Shown here in pieces: positions 24,155 to 36,416 of a DNA stretch of 64,000 bases. Location: assembly GCA_030737835.1 (NCBI GenBank), contig JAUJYN010000032.1:464471-528470 (forward strand), in the 5' to 3' direction. Position numbers and translations under genes: made by a program. The notes below the pieces were generated by a model. It made no database searches and had not been told where the DNA came from. It saw only the letters and a program-made list of their open reading frames with translations. Position 1 is the stretch's first letter. Every line of letters starts with the position of its first letter. The stretch comes from Acorus gramineus (taxonomy: Eukaryota > Streptophyta > Magnoliopsida > Acorales > Acoraceae).

Positions 24155-25672
24155 CTAGCAAGCGGCCTCCTCCAGAAGCCTCCAACGACGGACAGCCATA
24201 TGGGCGGCCATGCCCAAGGGCTGCCTACTGAGAGCATCTGCTACGACATTCGCCTTACCCGGATGGTAAGCGATGTCACAATCATAGTCCGTCAGGAACT
24301 CAACCCAACGTCTCTGACGCATGTTGAGCTCCGACTGGGACTGCAAATATGTCAAGCTCTTATGATCGGTAAAGAGCTCGAACTCCTCTCCATAGAGGTA
24401 ATGCCTCCACATCTTCAGCGCAAAGATGATCGCTGCCAACTCAAGGTCGTGGGTGGGGTAATTCTGCTCATGGGGCTTCAACTGACGCGACGCGTAAGCC
24501 ACAACCTTACCGTGCTGCATCAAGACGCAACCCACACCCAACTGCGATGCATCAGTGTAAACTGCGAACCCACCACTCCCAGACGGAAGGGTAAGAACTG
24601 GCGCTGAGGTGAGCCTTCGCTTCAACTCCTGGAAGCTCTCCTCGCAAGACGGGGACCACTCGAACCGGACATCCTTCCGAGTGAGGCGAGTAAGAGGAAC
24701 GGCTATCTTCGAGAAACCCTCGACAAACCTCCTGTAATAACCCGCCAAGCCCAAGAAGCTCCGAATCTCTGTGGGGTTCGACGGTCGACGCCAATTCGAC
24801 ACGGCGAGCGTCTTCTCCGGGTCCACAGATATGCCCTCACTGGAAATCACATGGCCCAGAAAGGCCATACGCTCCAACCAGAACTCGCACTTGCTGAACT
24901 TGGCGAACAACTGATGTCTGGCCAAAGTCTCCAAGACAGTGCGGAGATGGTGAGCATGCTCCTCAAGACTCCTCGAGTACACCAATATGTCATCGATGAA
25001 TACTACCACAAAGGAGTCGAGGAAGGGCTGAAACACCCGGTTCATCAGATCCATGAAGGCCGCCAGTGCGTTCGTCAACCCGAATGGCAGTACTCTGAAC
25101 TCGTAGTGCCCATACCGGGTACGAAAGGCCGTCTTCGGAATGTCTGACTCCCGGATCTTCAGCTGATAGTACCCCGAACGGAGATCGATCTTGGAAAAGA
25201 CACGCGCTCCCTGGAGCTGGTCAAACAGATCATCTATCCGTGGCAAGGGGTACTTGTTCTTCACTGTCCGCTTGTTCAGCTGCCTGTAATCGATACAAAG
25301 CCACAGTGAACCGTCCTTCTTTCGGACGAACAGGAAAGGGGCTCCCCACGGAGAAACACTCGGACGTGCGAAGCCCTTCTCTAGCAACTCCTCCAACTGC
25401 TCCTTGAGCACCCTCAGCTCTGCAGGGGCCATCCGGTACGGAGCTCTCGAAATCGGCTCGGTCCCTGGAATCAGATTGATCTCAAACTCGATCACGCGAT
25501 CCGGCGGTAATCCTGGAAGATCATCGGGGAAAACCTCGGGATACTCTACCACGACCGGAGTCTGACTGATATCTGCCCGCAACGGTGCATCCTCCAGAGC
25601 AATGTACGCTAGAAAGCCCTCACATCCTCCCTGAAGGAGTCTCCACGCCTGCATGGACGACACGAACCCCAA
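24155..25672 (-). CDS. pol: element B reverse transcriptase-RNase H
   Basis: A 505-codon frame on the minus strand. RT has [16 protein letters not shown] at the start, [21 protein letters not shown] near residue 125, the [13 protein letters not shown] catalytic motif near residue 223, and [11 protein letters not shown] near 310. RNase H follows with acidic residues in VYTDAS, DLELAAI, TDHKSL and NVVADALS. A stop at 24155 separates it from integrase. It copies element RNA to DNA. A Pro-to-Ala change (TNALAAF for the usual TNAPAAF) is seen. The natural start lies upstream in gag-pro, which is deleted, so the ATG at 25672 is only the first methionine. Confidence 0.88.
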   Translation of the reverse strand: MGFVSSMQAWRLLQGGCEGFLAYIALEDAPLRADISQTPVVVEYPEVFPDDLPGLPPDRVIEFEINLIPGTEPISRAPYRMAPAELRVLKEQLEELLEKGFARPSVSPWGAPFLFVRKKDGSLWLCIDYRQLNKRTVKNKYPLPRIDDLFDQLQGARVFSKIDLRSGYYQLKIRESDIPKTAFRTRYGHYEFRVLPFGLTNALAAFMDLMNRVFQPFLDSFVVVFIDDILVYSRSLEEHAHHLRTVLETLARHQLFAKFSKCEFWLERMAFLGHVISSEGISVDPEKTLAVSNWRRPSNPTEIRSFLGLAGYYRRFVEGFSKIAVPLTRLTRKDVRFEWSPSCEESFQELKRRLTSAPVLTLPSGSGGFAVYTDASQLGVGCVLMQHGKVVAYASRQLKPHEQNYPTHDLELAAIIFALKMWRHYLYGEEFELFTDHKSLTYLQSQSELNMRQRRWVEFLTDYDCDIAYHPGKANVVADALSRQPLGMAAHMAVRRWRLLEEAAC

Positions 25673-25700
25673 AGGGGCTACGTCACTGGCTGCTGCTGCT
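25673..25700 (-). other. protease deletion junction in element B
   Basis: The Gln-rich end of gag joins almost directly to the [12 protein letters not shown] segment. In element E these are separated by about 500 bp encoding the DSGA protease, so B has lost the protease. Confidence 0.8.
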
Positions 25701-26984
25701 AGAACGGCTGCTGAAACGACTGGCGCTGAGGCTGCTGCTGCGGCTGGCGCTGAGGCTGCTGCTGCTGGAACGACTGCTGAAACAACTGCTGCTGCGGCGG
25801 CATCACGCGGGGTCGGCCAGCATCAGGGCAATTATACAAGATATGCCCGACGCGCTGACAGTGGTAGCAGCGCCGCGTCTTTGGCCGCCTGGACTGGACT
25901 GGCACCGCCGTGATGGGTGTTGAACCGCCCACTGGCACCACATCTGCTGCTGGAGGAGAGGCAGCCGCTGACTGATCAAAGCGGGGCCTCTTCTTCTTGC
26001 GTTGTCCCTGGTCCTGGCTCCTGGGTGGCCTTTGGTCTGCCGAAGGGGTCGAAGCCCTCACGAGGATCCCGAGGTCTCGCTCGACTGTCTTCGCTCGAGA
26101 CACCAAGTCGGAGTACCTCGTGAATGCCTGGGAGGTAACATGCACCCGAATGGCGCTGCAGAGACCAAGCTCGAATCAACGGCACCTCGTCTCCTCGTCC
26201 ATCACCAAAGCTGGAGCGAATCTGGACAGTCTGGTGAAGCGCGTGGAGTAGTCAGCGTCAGACATAGAGCCCTGCGTCAGCTGCTCAAACTGTTGCATCA
26301 CGATCTGTCGCGTCGAGAACGGGAAGTACTCCTCCAAGAAATACCTCTGGAAACCCGTCCATGAAAGCTGCTCCACTCCCTCTGGGATGTCCACTGATCT
26401 AGTAGCCCACCAGTCGGCGGCGCTACCCTTCAGCATAAAAGTGGCCAGGGAGACTCGCTGGCGGTCGGTGCAAAGCATGGTCGAGAAGATCGCATCCACC
26501 TCCATCAACCATCTCTCTGGAGCAAGGGGATCCACCGTCTGGCCCTGGAACTCGGGAGGGTGGAGCTTCAGAAAGGCTACGAGGCCACTCTGCTGCACCC
26601 GCGCTGCAGCCTCTAGCCCCACCTCCCTCTCCTGGGGATCCTGAACTCTGACCGTCGGAACCACCACGGGGACTGGGGGTACATCGGGTACCACAGGTGG
26701 ATCTGCCACCAAGGGACCTACGGAACTGCCTTGCGGGCCGCCCACAGCTCCTGAATCTCTCGTGCCTGATCTGCCAACACTCTGGTCTGGGCCTCCAGTG
26801 CCCTGGTTTGCGTCTCCACCAAATCTGCTATCCGCGCAAACGCGCGCTCCCAGGCAGGAGGCTCCTGCGCCGATCCTGGCCTCATGGCTGAGGACTCTCC
26901 AGTAGCATCCTCGCCTCTGGTAGGTCCGGAAACCTCCAAAGGTCGAGAGGGACCACGTCCGCACCGTCCTCTGCGAGGAGGCAT
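25699..26984 (-). pseudogene. gag: element B gag (frameshift and nonsense)
   Basis: Starts MPPRRGR at 26984. An 88-codon N-terminal frame is shifted near 26725 into the main frame (26964-25699), which carries the gag core ([40 protein letters not shown]). A TGA near 26174-26176 stands where element E has CGA. A CCHC knuckle ([14 protein letters not shown]) lies near 25830, followed by a Gln-rich tail. It would form the RNA-packaging particle. It is inactive as it stands. Confidence 0.88.
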
Positions 26985-27086
26985 ATCAGCAACCTAAGAA
27001 AACCAGACACTAGGATCAGAATACTCATATAGAAATCCTAGGACTCATCTCTACGAAAAAGAAGACCATTGGCTCTGATAGGACCA

Positions 27087-27099
27087 GGCTCTGATACCA
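27087..27099 (-). other. element B primer binding site (tRNA-iMet)
   Basis: GGCTCTGATACCA, which is TGGTATCAGAGCC on the minus strand, close to the 5' LTR boundary at 27105. A degenerate second copy (GGCTCTGATAGGA) lies at 27071. Confidence 0.93.
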
Positions 27100-27104
27100 A
27101 CTTT

Positions 27105-27983
27105 TGTCACGCCCCAGGGCGGCCGTCCCCGGGACGCGGCAAGCGTATACATGATATCAGCAGTCAATACAGAAGATCAATAGCATACCATAAACAACAG
27201 CTAAAAAGATAACACAGACAACAAAGAGGCTGACATGATGTATACACAAATAGCGGAAGCTAAAAAGACTGAATCTGTAAATCAACAACACATTACAGAC
27301 TCGATACATAATCAACTGTCCTGTGAGAGCCAATATACACACAAACATCCAAATACAATCCAAACTGGGTGCCCAAGCACAGAAATATATACATACAATC
27401 AAAAGGATGCTGATGGCCTCTAAAACTCGAGGGACGTGGCGCTACTCCGCTACTGGTCCAGTCGCTCGGGGAGCTCCTCCTTCAAGTCCGCCTCGGTAAT
27501 CACTGGAGAAAATAATTATGCGAGGGGTGAGCCACACGCTCAGTGAATAGCACAACCCATGCATCACAATTTATATCAACCACAAATAATCATTAAAAGC
27601 CTCAAAGTGGCATAAACAACACGAATCCAGTGGGTCGCTACATCACCGAACCACCACACCCTCACCCTCACCCACCCCTCAATAGGTGACAAAGGATATT
27701 GGGACTTAATAGGCTGATAATCATCCTTACACAATCCAGTGGGTCGCTACATCGCCGGCCCACCACACCCTCACCCTCACCCCTCAACAGGTTACATAGG
27801 ATATTGGGTCTGACTAGGCTGTTGGTCACCCTTGGTCCACCGATAGTCTCTCCCCACTCCGTAGGCCGCTTGGCCACTCCCACATTCAGCACAGTCCTTC
27901 CCAAATCAGGAGGTGCCTACTGATGGGAGCCCTCCACAGGACAGCCTTTCTAACGCCGGGGCAGTCTCTACACGGATCCAACG
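27105..27983 (-). repeat. element B 5' LTR, first part
   Basis: Begins TGTCACGCCCC and matches 16186-17063 closely. It is interrupted at 27984 by element D after CAACG and continues at 52777. Confidence 0.93.
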
Positions 27984-30900
27984 TGTCACGCCCCAGGGCG
28001 GCCATCCCCGTGACGCGGCAAGTGTATATATAATATCAGAATCTACACAGGAGTTCAATAATATACCATAAACAAGCAACTAGAATGACACACAGACAAC
28101 AAGGAGGCTGACATGATATATACACCAAATGCGGAAGCGAAAGACTGAATCTGTAAATAAAACATACTACAGACTCGATACACAATCATCTGTCCTGTGA
28201 GAGCCAATATACACAATATACAACTGAATATATACAAACGCGTGCTCAAGCACGGAAATAAATACATACTGCCAAAAAGGGATGCTGATAGCCTCTAACA
28301 CTCGCGGGACGTAGCGCTGCTCCGCTACTGAAGGAATCCCTCGGAAGGCTCCTCCTGCTGATCCGACTCAGTGGCAACTGGAGAAAACATATGCGAGGGG
28401 TGAGCCACACGCTCAGTGAACAGCACAACCCATGCATCACAGCTATATTAACCACATATAATCAACAACTAGCCTGAAAGTGGCATAACATCATAAATCC
28501 AGTGGTTCGTACATCGCCGAACCACCACACCCTCACCCTCACCCCTCAATAGGTGACTTAGGATATTGGGACATACTAATCTAATAATCATCCTTAGACC
28601 ACAATTCCACAACCAGTGGGTCACCCCATTGCTGACCGACCGCACCCTCACCCTCACCCTTCTATGGGTGACATAGGATATTGGGACTGACTAGGCTGTT
28701 GGTCACCCTTGGTCCACCGATAGTCTCTCCTCCACTCCGTAGGCCGCTTGGCCTTCACCCACAACTTCAGCACAGTCCGTCACAAATATCGGGAGGCACC
28801 TACTGATGGGAGCCCTCGGAAGGGACGGCCTTTCCAACGCTGGGGCAGTCTCTACACGGATCCAACGAAGGGAAACAGAATAGCCTATCCATACGCATAT
28901 GATCCACTCGGATCCGTCGACCACACATCTCTACAACTCTAATGCCTTGAGTTCTTCAGAATTCCAACAGGGCGCATAACCAGGATGCGGGGAAACATGC
29001 ATTATAATAATAAAGAGGTTGGAATATTAACAGGGAAAGAATCCTTGGGAGGGCAGCGTGAGGTCCCGATATAGGACATCCCGACAACCAAACAAGGAAC
29101 ACGGAGTACCCTAGCCCGGGTCTCACCGCTGTCCTCGCGAGGCCCCTCCCCCATAATATTCACTAAGACAGGCTAATAATCACATGCTCGCATTTTATTT
29201 AAACAAATTAAACTAAATGGGAACATGCATCGGTCGGGGCTTTCCTAGCATGGAAACATGATAACAGGGTGCATGGTTCTTATACGGGTCCTAAGGGTAT
29301 AAGTCCCTAGCATACAATCTAGGGTGGCATGCATACTACAGATTATCATGCTTACATAGTTTTCATATTAAACAGATTAATATTTACTATGGTGCCCCAG
29401 GGGAGGACGGTACACGCCCAAGTGCATGTAATGCCTCCCTACTGGGTTGGATCGTCCCACTCACCGGTATCTGGGACGTCGCGCGACCGTCCGTCAAGAT
29501 CTACAAGACATGTATTCAATATGGTGAGTATAATAAACAAAATACACAAAAACACTCTAAAAGTACCCAACACTCGGGCAAACGTACATACGACCCGTAC
29601 GCACGTTAGCCCAAGCATCTCGACTCATTCCCGCACTCCCGGCAACCACCCGCACGGTCACCCGTGCCCGGATGCACCGCCGCGCCTCAGCTCGCGCACC
29701 CAGGCGCACCGCCGGTCCCTTGCCCGCCGCCTGGACACGCCGCCGAGCACCCCGGGTGCACCGAGCGCCGACTGCGCCCCAGCGCAGCAACCTGCGCGCA
29801 CACCGCACGCCCCGCGCTGGCCCGTGCGCACACCGCATGCCCCGCGCGCCCAGCGCCTCGCCCTGCGCGCACCCCGCGCACACCACCGCTGCCCTCGCCT
29901 CGCTCCGCGCGCACCCCGCGCGCACCACCGCTCGCATCACCCACTCGACCAGCAGGTCGCCTAGCCCCGGGTGCACCCGTGCGCACTGCGCCCCAGCGCA
30001 GCGCCCCGCACGCGCACCCCGCCAGCTCGCACCCACTGCTCACCTCACCGCGCGCACGCCTGCGCCTCTGCCCAGCGCCCCGCGCGCATGCCAGCGCCTC
30101 TGCCCAGCGCCCCGCGCCCCAGCACCCAGCGCCCAGCACCCGGGACCCTCACCCAGCGCCCACACGCACGCTCGGCAACGTGCGCCCAGCGCGCCTGGCA
30201 CTCCGCGCCCAGCGCGCCTGCCAGCCTGCCCGCGCTGCCTTCCTGCGCGCATCGCCGAGTGGCCCGAGCACCACTCGCCTGCTGCCTGAGCACTGCCCGC
30301 CTGCTACCTGAGCACTGCCCGCCTGCTGCCCGAGCACCTCCTGCCCAGCACGCCCGCGCGCCCAGCCTGCCTGCCCGGCCTGCCAACGCCCACAGCCCAG
30401 CCAGCCTACCCCGCACGCCTCCCCCTGCACCCCCCGCGCGCGCGCCCTGCAATTTGGTGCGCCTGCTCCCAGCCTACCCGGGACAGCTAGCCTCCCTGCC
30501 CGGGACTGCCTATCTCCCTACCCGACCACCCAACTCCTACCACCGGCCACCCCAAGGCCTCCGACCACCACCCACAGCCCTCCGACGGCCACCCACGGCC
30601 ACCGACCGCCTCCCAACCCCAAAACCATCATCCTAACAAGCATCTATGCAAGGAAAGAGAGGAAGAAGGGCTTACCAAGGGAAAGGAAGGATGTTCGGTA
30701 GCTCTCCGCGCACCGAAACCTCTCCCCAAAGGCCTCCAACACCGGGATCTCCCTTGGCCCTCGAAATGGCCCAAATCAGGGGAGAAAAGAGGGGGGATGA
30801 AGGGGCCAAACTTCTCGAAATTCGAATCCGAGAACACCGGGGCGTAGATCGGGACCCGATCTAGCCTTTCTATGATTTAGGTTTTTGGGTTTGAGGACTC

Positions 30901-31421
30901 TAGGGGGCTCAAATGCTTGAAAAAGAGAGAGGGGAGAGAGAAAAAGAGTTGGAGAAGACAATGAATAGTGGGCAACCTTTTTGATCTCTTTAAATAGTCA
31001 ACTCACTTGGATTAGGGCTAAGCTAGGTTAATTAGGGTTTAAGCTAGCTTAGGGAGGCTTAAGTGTGGTTTGACCCTAGTCAACCCAACCACACTAAAAG
31101 CCAAAACCATTTGACCAAGTCAAGGTCCACATTGACCAAGTCAAAGTCTCCCAATGACTTTTCGCCCGGTCAAAACCCGGATACGCCACGAAACTGTGAA
31201 ATTCTGAAACGTACCGGAATTCGATGAAATTTTCGTGAGAGGCCTAAAATGACACCAGGACACATAATATGCAGTTATATTTTCAATCGGAGTCCTCTAG
31301 CTCAGGACGATAGCTAATAGTCCAAAATTTTAGCGGTTCCGATCGAAAAACGAAAAAAACCAAAAAACTGCCAGAATGCCCCAATGGTTACCAGAAGGTA
31401 AAAAGTGACACATATATAACA
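27984..31421 (-). repeat. element D 3' LTR
   Basis: 3,438 bp, TGTCACGCC...ATATAACA. The CpG array is about 29570-30640, and the putative intron 1 is 29501-30675 (the acceptor reads TTGTAG here). The quadruplex minisatellite is at about 28495-28690. Confidence 0.92.
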
Positions 31422-31436
31422 TTCTTCCCCTCTTAG
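31422..31436 (-). other. element D polypurine tract
   Basis: TAAGAGGGGAAGAA on the minus strand directly before the LTR. Confidence 0.75.
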
Positions 31437-31466
31437 GAATTTTGTCCTCAAAATGTGCAAAAACAT

Positions 31467-31694
31467 CTAGGAGGGGAAAAGATGCGGATACGCGTCACGC
31501 CTGGCATCCTTGAGCTCCCAAGTGTCCTCGGCACCTGAACGGTGCTGCCATCGCACCTCGACCAACTGGACGGTCTTGGTGCGGAGCCTCTTCACGCGGC
31601 GGTCCATGATCACAATTATCTGCTCCACGAGTGATAGTCCGGCTCGAAGACGAGCGGCTCGAACGGGATGACGTGAGCAGGATCGTGGACACAC
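31467..31694 (-). pseudogene. element D integrase tail/chromodomain remnant
   Basis: A 75-codon frame ending VRWQHRSGAEDTWELKDARRDAYPHLFPS, with damaged upstream residues in a shifted frame (LSLVEQIIVIMDRR). The rest of integrase is missing, because at about 31692 the sequence jumps directly to the RT-RNase H linker. Confidence 0.82.
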
Positions 31695-31696
31695 CC

Positions 31697-32010
31697 TTAC
31701 CCAACTGCGAACCCACCACTCCTAGACGGAGGGGTAAGAATTGGCGCTGAGGTGAGCCTCCGCTTAAACTCCAGGAAGCTCTCCTCGCAAGACGGGGACC
31801 ACTCGAACCGGACATCCTTCCGAGTAAGGCGGTTAAGAGGAACAGCTATCTTCGAGAGTCCCTCGTCAAACCTCCTGCAATAACTCACCAAACTCGGGAA
31901 GCTCCGAATCCTTGCGGGGTTCGACGGTCGACGCCAATTTGACGTGACGAGCGTCTTGCCCGGGTCCACAGATATGCCTTTACCAAAAATCACACAGCCC
32001 AGAAGGCCTT
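31697..32010 (-). pseudogene. element D RT-RNase H remnant
   Basis: About 100 codons corresponding to the stretch after the RT catalytic core (GISVDPGKTL...SNWRRPSNP...[24 protein letters not shown]). The catalytic FIDD motif and the acidic RNase H residues are absent. Both ends are deletion junctions. Confidence 0.82.
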
Positions 32011-32059
32011 AAACTCCAACCAAAACTCGTACCTGATCTTTCATTCATTTGATGCTTCC

Positions 32060-32812
32060 ATGGTATCCCTTGCCTGGGAAAAGAAACCTCGGGAGGGCAC
32101 CATGAAATCCCGATATAGGATACCCCGACAACCAAACAAGGAACACGAAGTACCCTAGCCCAGGTTTCAACGCTGACCTCACAAGGCCCCTTAATCCAGA
32201 AAGGAACACTAGAAGAAGACATCATTTTAAAGAACACTACTAACCCCCCCCAGATCATCTATCTAGATGATCGCCCAACGATGTTCTTCAACATCCATTA
32301 CAAGACCGAACCCAACATCATCGGGAATGGTCAAATCAACAATTTGGTCACGAGCGACCCGTCTTCGCCTCATCCACACCCTCACTCCCGAAAGGAGACA
32401 TTTTGGGACTTTGGGAGAGACTTAGACTGCTCTTCACCCCTGGTCCACCAGTAGCCTCTCCCCGCTCCGTAGCTCGCCTGGTCCTCTGACCGGGAGCCTG
32501 TCTAACGCCGGGGCTGTACTACGCGGATCCAACGAAGGGGAGAGCGATTCCACGCTCGCGGCACCATTCAATAATCTCTTCTCGGGTAGCCCCTACCTGG
32601 TATACTCCCAGGTTCAGTACCCCTCCGACTGCATCAATGGTACCTACTGATGGGAACTATCTGCCAGGACGGCTATAACCCGGCTTCCTTAACCCAAACA
32701 ACCGCTCTTAACACTCGCTCACCAAAATACCACACACACTTGCATAACAGCAACCAAACACACACCCACACATATATCCTATTACTAGAGAGCTGGGAAC
32801 ACAAGATAATAC
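32060..32812 (-). repeat. LTR-derived filler in element D
   Basis: 32085-32195 matches the middle of a B-type LTR (GAAACCTCGGGAGGGCA..., the GATATAGGATACCCCGAC block). About 32340-32700 matches, in the same order, the LTR of element H (compare 60600-61100: 'ctcactccc...gggacttt', 'ctggtatactccca', 'ggtacctac-gatggga'). It replaces protease and most of RT. This points to template switching or recombination between LTR families. Confidence 0.7.
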
Positions 32813-34206
32813 CTCGAACCATGATACCCGAAGACTGCGCCTCCTCGGCCGTAAGCGCTGCAACTCTGCCCTGGACCAACCGCGGCTGAGGAGCAGGGGC
32901 ACGCCTCGCCGGCTGCACTGGCTGCCTCCACTGGTCGACTCGGCCACCCTGTGGCTGCTGCTGACGCTGAGGCTGCTGCGGCGGCTGGCGCGGAAGCTGC
33001 TGCTGCAAGAACTACGGCTGCTGAGGCAGTACGCGGGGTCGGCCAGCATCAGGGCAATTGTATCTGATATGCCCGATGCGCTGACAATGGAAACAGCGCC
33101 GCTTCTCCGACTGCCTGGACTGGATGGGCACTGCCGCGATGGGTGCTGGACCTCGCACTGGCACCACATCGACTGGAGGAGAGGCAGCCGCTGACTGATC
33201 GAAGCGGGGCCTCTTCTTCTTGCGTTGTCCCTGGTCCTGGCTCCCGGAAGGACTCTGATCTGCATAAGGGGTCGGAACCCCCACGATGATCCCGAGGTCT
33301 CGCTCGACTGTCTTCGCTCGAGACACCAAGTCCGAGAACCTCGAGAATGCCTGGGAGGTGACGTGCACCCGAATGGCGCTGCTGAGACCCAACTCGAAAC
33401 GGCGGCACCACGTGTCCTCATCCATCACCAAGGCTGGAGCAAATCTGGAGAGCCTCGTGAAGCGCGTGGAGTAGTCGGTGACAGACATGGAGCCCTGCGT
33501 CAGCTGCTCGAACTCCCGCATCACGATCTGGCGCGTCGAGAATGGGAAGTACTCCTCAAGGAAATTCCTTTGGAATGCCGCCCAAGAAAGCTGCTCCACT
33601 CCCTCGGGGATGTCCACCACTCGGGTAGCCCACCAGTCGGCGGCGTTACCCTTCAACATAAAGGTGGTCAGGGAGACACGCTGGCAATCGGTGCAAATCA
33701 TGGTCGAGAAGATCATATCCACCTCCCTGAACCATCTCTCGGGAGCAAGGGGGTCCTCCGTCTGACCCTGGAACTCGGGAGGGTGGATCTTCAAAAAGGC
33801 TGCGAGGCCACTCTGCTGCACCCTCGCTGCAGCCTCTAGCACCACCTCCCTCTCCTGGGGATCCTGAACTCTGATCGCCGGAACCGCCACAAGAACTGGG
33901 GGTACGTCGGGTACCACGGGTGGATCTGCCACCAAAGGGACCTGCGGAACTGCCTCGCGGGCCACCCAGCTCCTGAATATCCCGTGCCTGCTCTGCCAAC
34001 ATCCTCCTCTGGGCCTCCAATGCCCTGGTCTGCGTCTCCACCAAATCTGCTAACCACGCAAACGCGCACTCCCAGGCAGGAGGCTCCTCTGCCGATCCTG
34101 GCCTCACGGCTGAGGACTCTCCAATAGCATCCTCGCCTCTGGCAGGTCCGGAAACCTCCAAAGGTCGAGAGGGACCTCGTCCGCGCCGTCCTCCACGAGG
34201 AGGCAT
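32813..34206 (-). pseudogene. gag: element D gag (one frameshift)
   Basis: Starts MPPRGGR at 34206. The N-terminal frame shifts near 33965 into a 317-codon frame (33965-33012) with the complete gag core ([40 protein letters not shown]) and the knuckle CFHCQRIGHIRYNC. Another shift near 33010 leads to the Gln-rich tail, which ends at VRG before the filler at about 32812. A near-complete gag without pol is the pattern of a non-autonomous element that could use proteins supplied by relatives. Confidence 0.88.
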
Positions 34207-34306
34207 ATCAGCAACCTAAGAAAACCAGACACTAGGATCAGAATACTCATACAGAAATCCTAGGACTCATCTCTACGAAAGAAGACAATTGGCTCTGACA
34301 GAACCA

Positions 34307-34319
34307 GGCTCTGATACCA
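34307..34319 (-). other. element D primer binding site (tRNA-iMet)
   Basis: GGCTCTGATACCA, followed by AACTT and then TGTCACGCC of the 5' LTR at 34325. Confidence 0.92.
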
Positions 34320-34324
34320 ACTTT

Positions 34325-34685
34325 TGTCACGCCCCAGGGCGGCCGTCCCCGTGACGCGGCAAGTGTATATATAATATCAGAATCTACACAGGAGGTCAAT
34401 AATATACCATAAACAAGCAACTAGAATGACACACAGACAACAAAGAGGCTGACATGATATATACACCAAATGCGGAAGCGAAAGACTGAATCTGTAAGTA
34501 AAACATACTACAGACTCGATACACAATCATTTGTCCTGTGAGAGCCAATATACACAATATACAACAGAATATATACAAACGCGTGCTCAAGAACGGAAAT
34601 AAATACATACTGCCAAAAAGGGATGCTGATAGCCTCTAACACTCGCGGGATGTAGCGCTGCTCCGCTACTGAAGGAATCCCTCGG
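34325..34685 (-). repeat. element D 5' LTR, first part
   Basis: Matches 27984-28345 closely, then breaks at CCCTCGG into element E. D's LTR does not resume until 51453, at the position equivalent to about 30119, so about 1.8 kb of this LTR is gone. Confidence 0.88.
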
Positions 34686-36296
34686 GGTGTTCGAGCTAGA
34701 GTGCGTACGGGCCGTATGCACGTTTGCCCGAGTGTTGGGTGTTTAATTGTATGTTTTTGTGTATTTTGTGGTATTTGTGGATTTTACTCACCAAGTTGAT
34801 ACCCTGTCTTGCAGATCTTGACGGACGGTCGCGCGACGACCCGACTTTCGATGAGTGGGACAACCCAACCCAGTTGGGTGGCGCTACATGCACTTGGGCG
34901 TGTACCGTCCTCCCCTGGGGCACATAGTTAATATTAACTGTTTATTTGTAATCCATGCAAGCATGATTTATGTGTAGAATGCATGCCACCCTAGACTTGT
35001 ATGTTAGGGACTTGCACCCTTAGGATATGTGCATGAGCCGTGCATCCTGTCACCTCGTTATCATGCTAGGAAAGCCCCGACCTATGCATGCGTCCTATTA
35101 GTTTGATTTATTTAATTAAATGCAAGCTTGTGATATGATTAGCATGCCTTGGGGAATATAAGGGGGCCTTGCGAGGTTAACATTGAGACCCGGGTTAGGG
35201 TACTCCGTGTTCCTTGTTTGGTTGGCGGGATGTCCTACATCGGGACCTCAGGTTACCCTCCCAAGGTCTCTTTTCCTCATTATTATTATTTTATGTACTC
35301 CCTGCATCTTGGTTATGCGCGCTGGTGGAATTCTGAAGAATTCAAGACATTAGAGTTGTAGAGATGTGCTGTCAGCGGATCCGAGTGGATCATATGCGAT
35401 GGATAGGCTGTTCTGTTCCCTTCGTTGGATCCGTGTAGAGACTACCTCAGCGTTAGAAAGGTTGTCTCGTGCAGGGGCTCCCATCAGTAGGCACCTCCTG
35501 ATTTGGTAGAAGGACTGTGCTGAATGTGGGAGTGGCCAAACGACCTACGGAGTGGGGAGAGACTATCGGTGGACCAAGGGTGACCAACAGCCTAGTCAGT
35601 CCCAAGAGCCTATGTCACCTATTGAGGGGTGAGGGTGAGGGTATGGTGGGCCAGCTTTGGGCGACCCACTGGATTATGTGAGGATGATTATCAACCTATT
35701 AAGTCCCAATATCCTTTGTCACCTATTGAGAGGTGAGGGTGAGGGTGAGGGTATGGGGTTCGGCGATGTGACGAACTCCCGGATTTGTGATATTTATGCC
35801 ACTTTGAGGCTAGTGATTGATTAAATGTGGTTAATATGAACTGTATGCATGGGTTGTGCTATTCACTGAGCGTGTGGCTCACCCCTCGCATAATTATTTT
35901 CTCCAGTGATTACCGAGGCGGACTTGAAGGAGGAGCTTCCCGAGCGACTACACCAGTAGCGGAGTAGCGCCACGTCCCTCGAGTTTTGAGGCCATCAGCA
36001 TCCTTCTCTTTCATTGTATGTATATATTTCTGTGCTTGGGCACCTAGTTGTGTATATTTGGATGTATGTGTGTATATTGGCTCTCACAGGACATTGATTT
36101 GTATCGAGTCTGTAGTATGTTTTGATTACAGATTCAGTCTTTTAGCTTCCGCATCTGTGTATATATTATGTCAGCCTTGCTTGATCGTCTTGTTGTCATT
36201 TTAGTTGTTGTTAGAGTATTTATTGATTCCTGTTTAGATGCTGATATCATATATACACTTGCCGCGTCCCGGGGACGGCCGCCCTGGGGCGTGACA
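34686..36296 (+). repeat. element E 5' LTR, 3' half only
   Basis: Matches 49795-51452 of the 3' LTR. It lacks the first about 1.6 kb, including the TATA box and CpG array, so E cannot start its own transcript. It ends GGGGCGTGACA. The donor corresponding to GGTGAGTGG at 49941 is mutated to GATGAGTGG here. Confidence 0.92.
36265..36277 (+). other. U5-end hairpin
   Basis: CGTCCC-G-GGGACG, a 6-bp stem 25 bases before the primer site. The H-family LTR end has CGTCTC-G-GAGACG at 62692-62704, with a paired change. Confidence 0.5.
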
Positions 36297-36301
36297 AAAG
36301 T

Positions 36302-36314
36302 TGGTATCAGAGCC
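36302..36314 (+). other. element E primer binding site (tRNA-iMet)
   Basis: TGGTATCAGAGCC, six bases after the LTR end, an exact match to the usual plant iMet site. Confidence 0.95.
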
Positions 36315-36416
36315 TGGTCCTGTCAGAGCCAATTGTCTTCTTTTTCGTAGAGATGAGTCCTAGGATTTTTATATGAGTATTCTGATCCTAGTGTCTGGTT
36401 TTCTTAGGTTGCTGAT

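Noticed and set aside
29329-30636. ORFs of about 200 codons in LTR D
   Set aside because: CpG-array artefact inside an LTR with confirmed target duplications.
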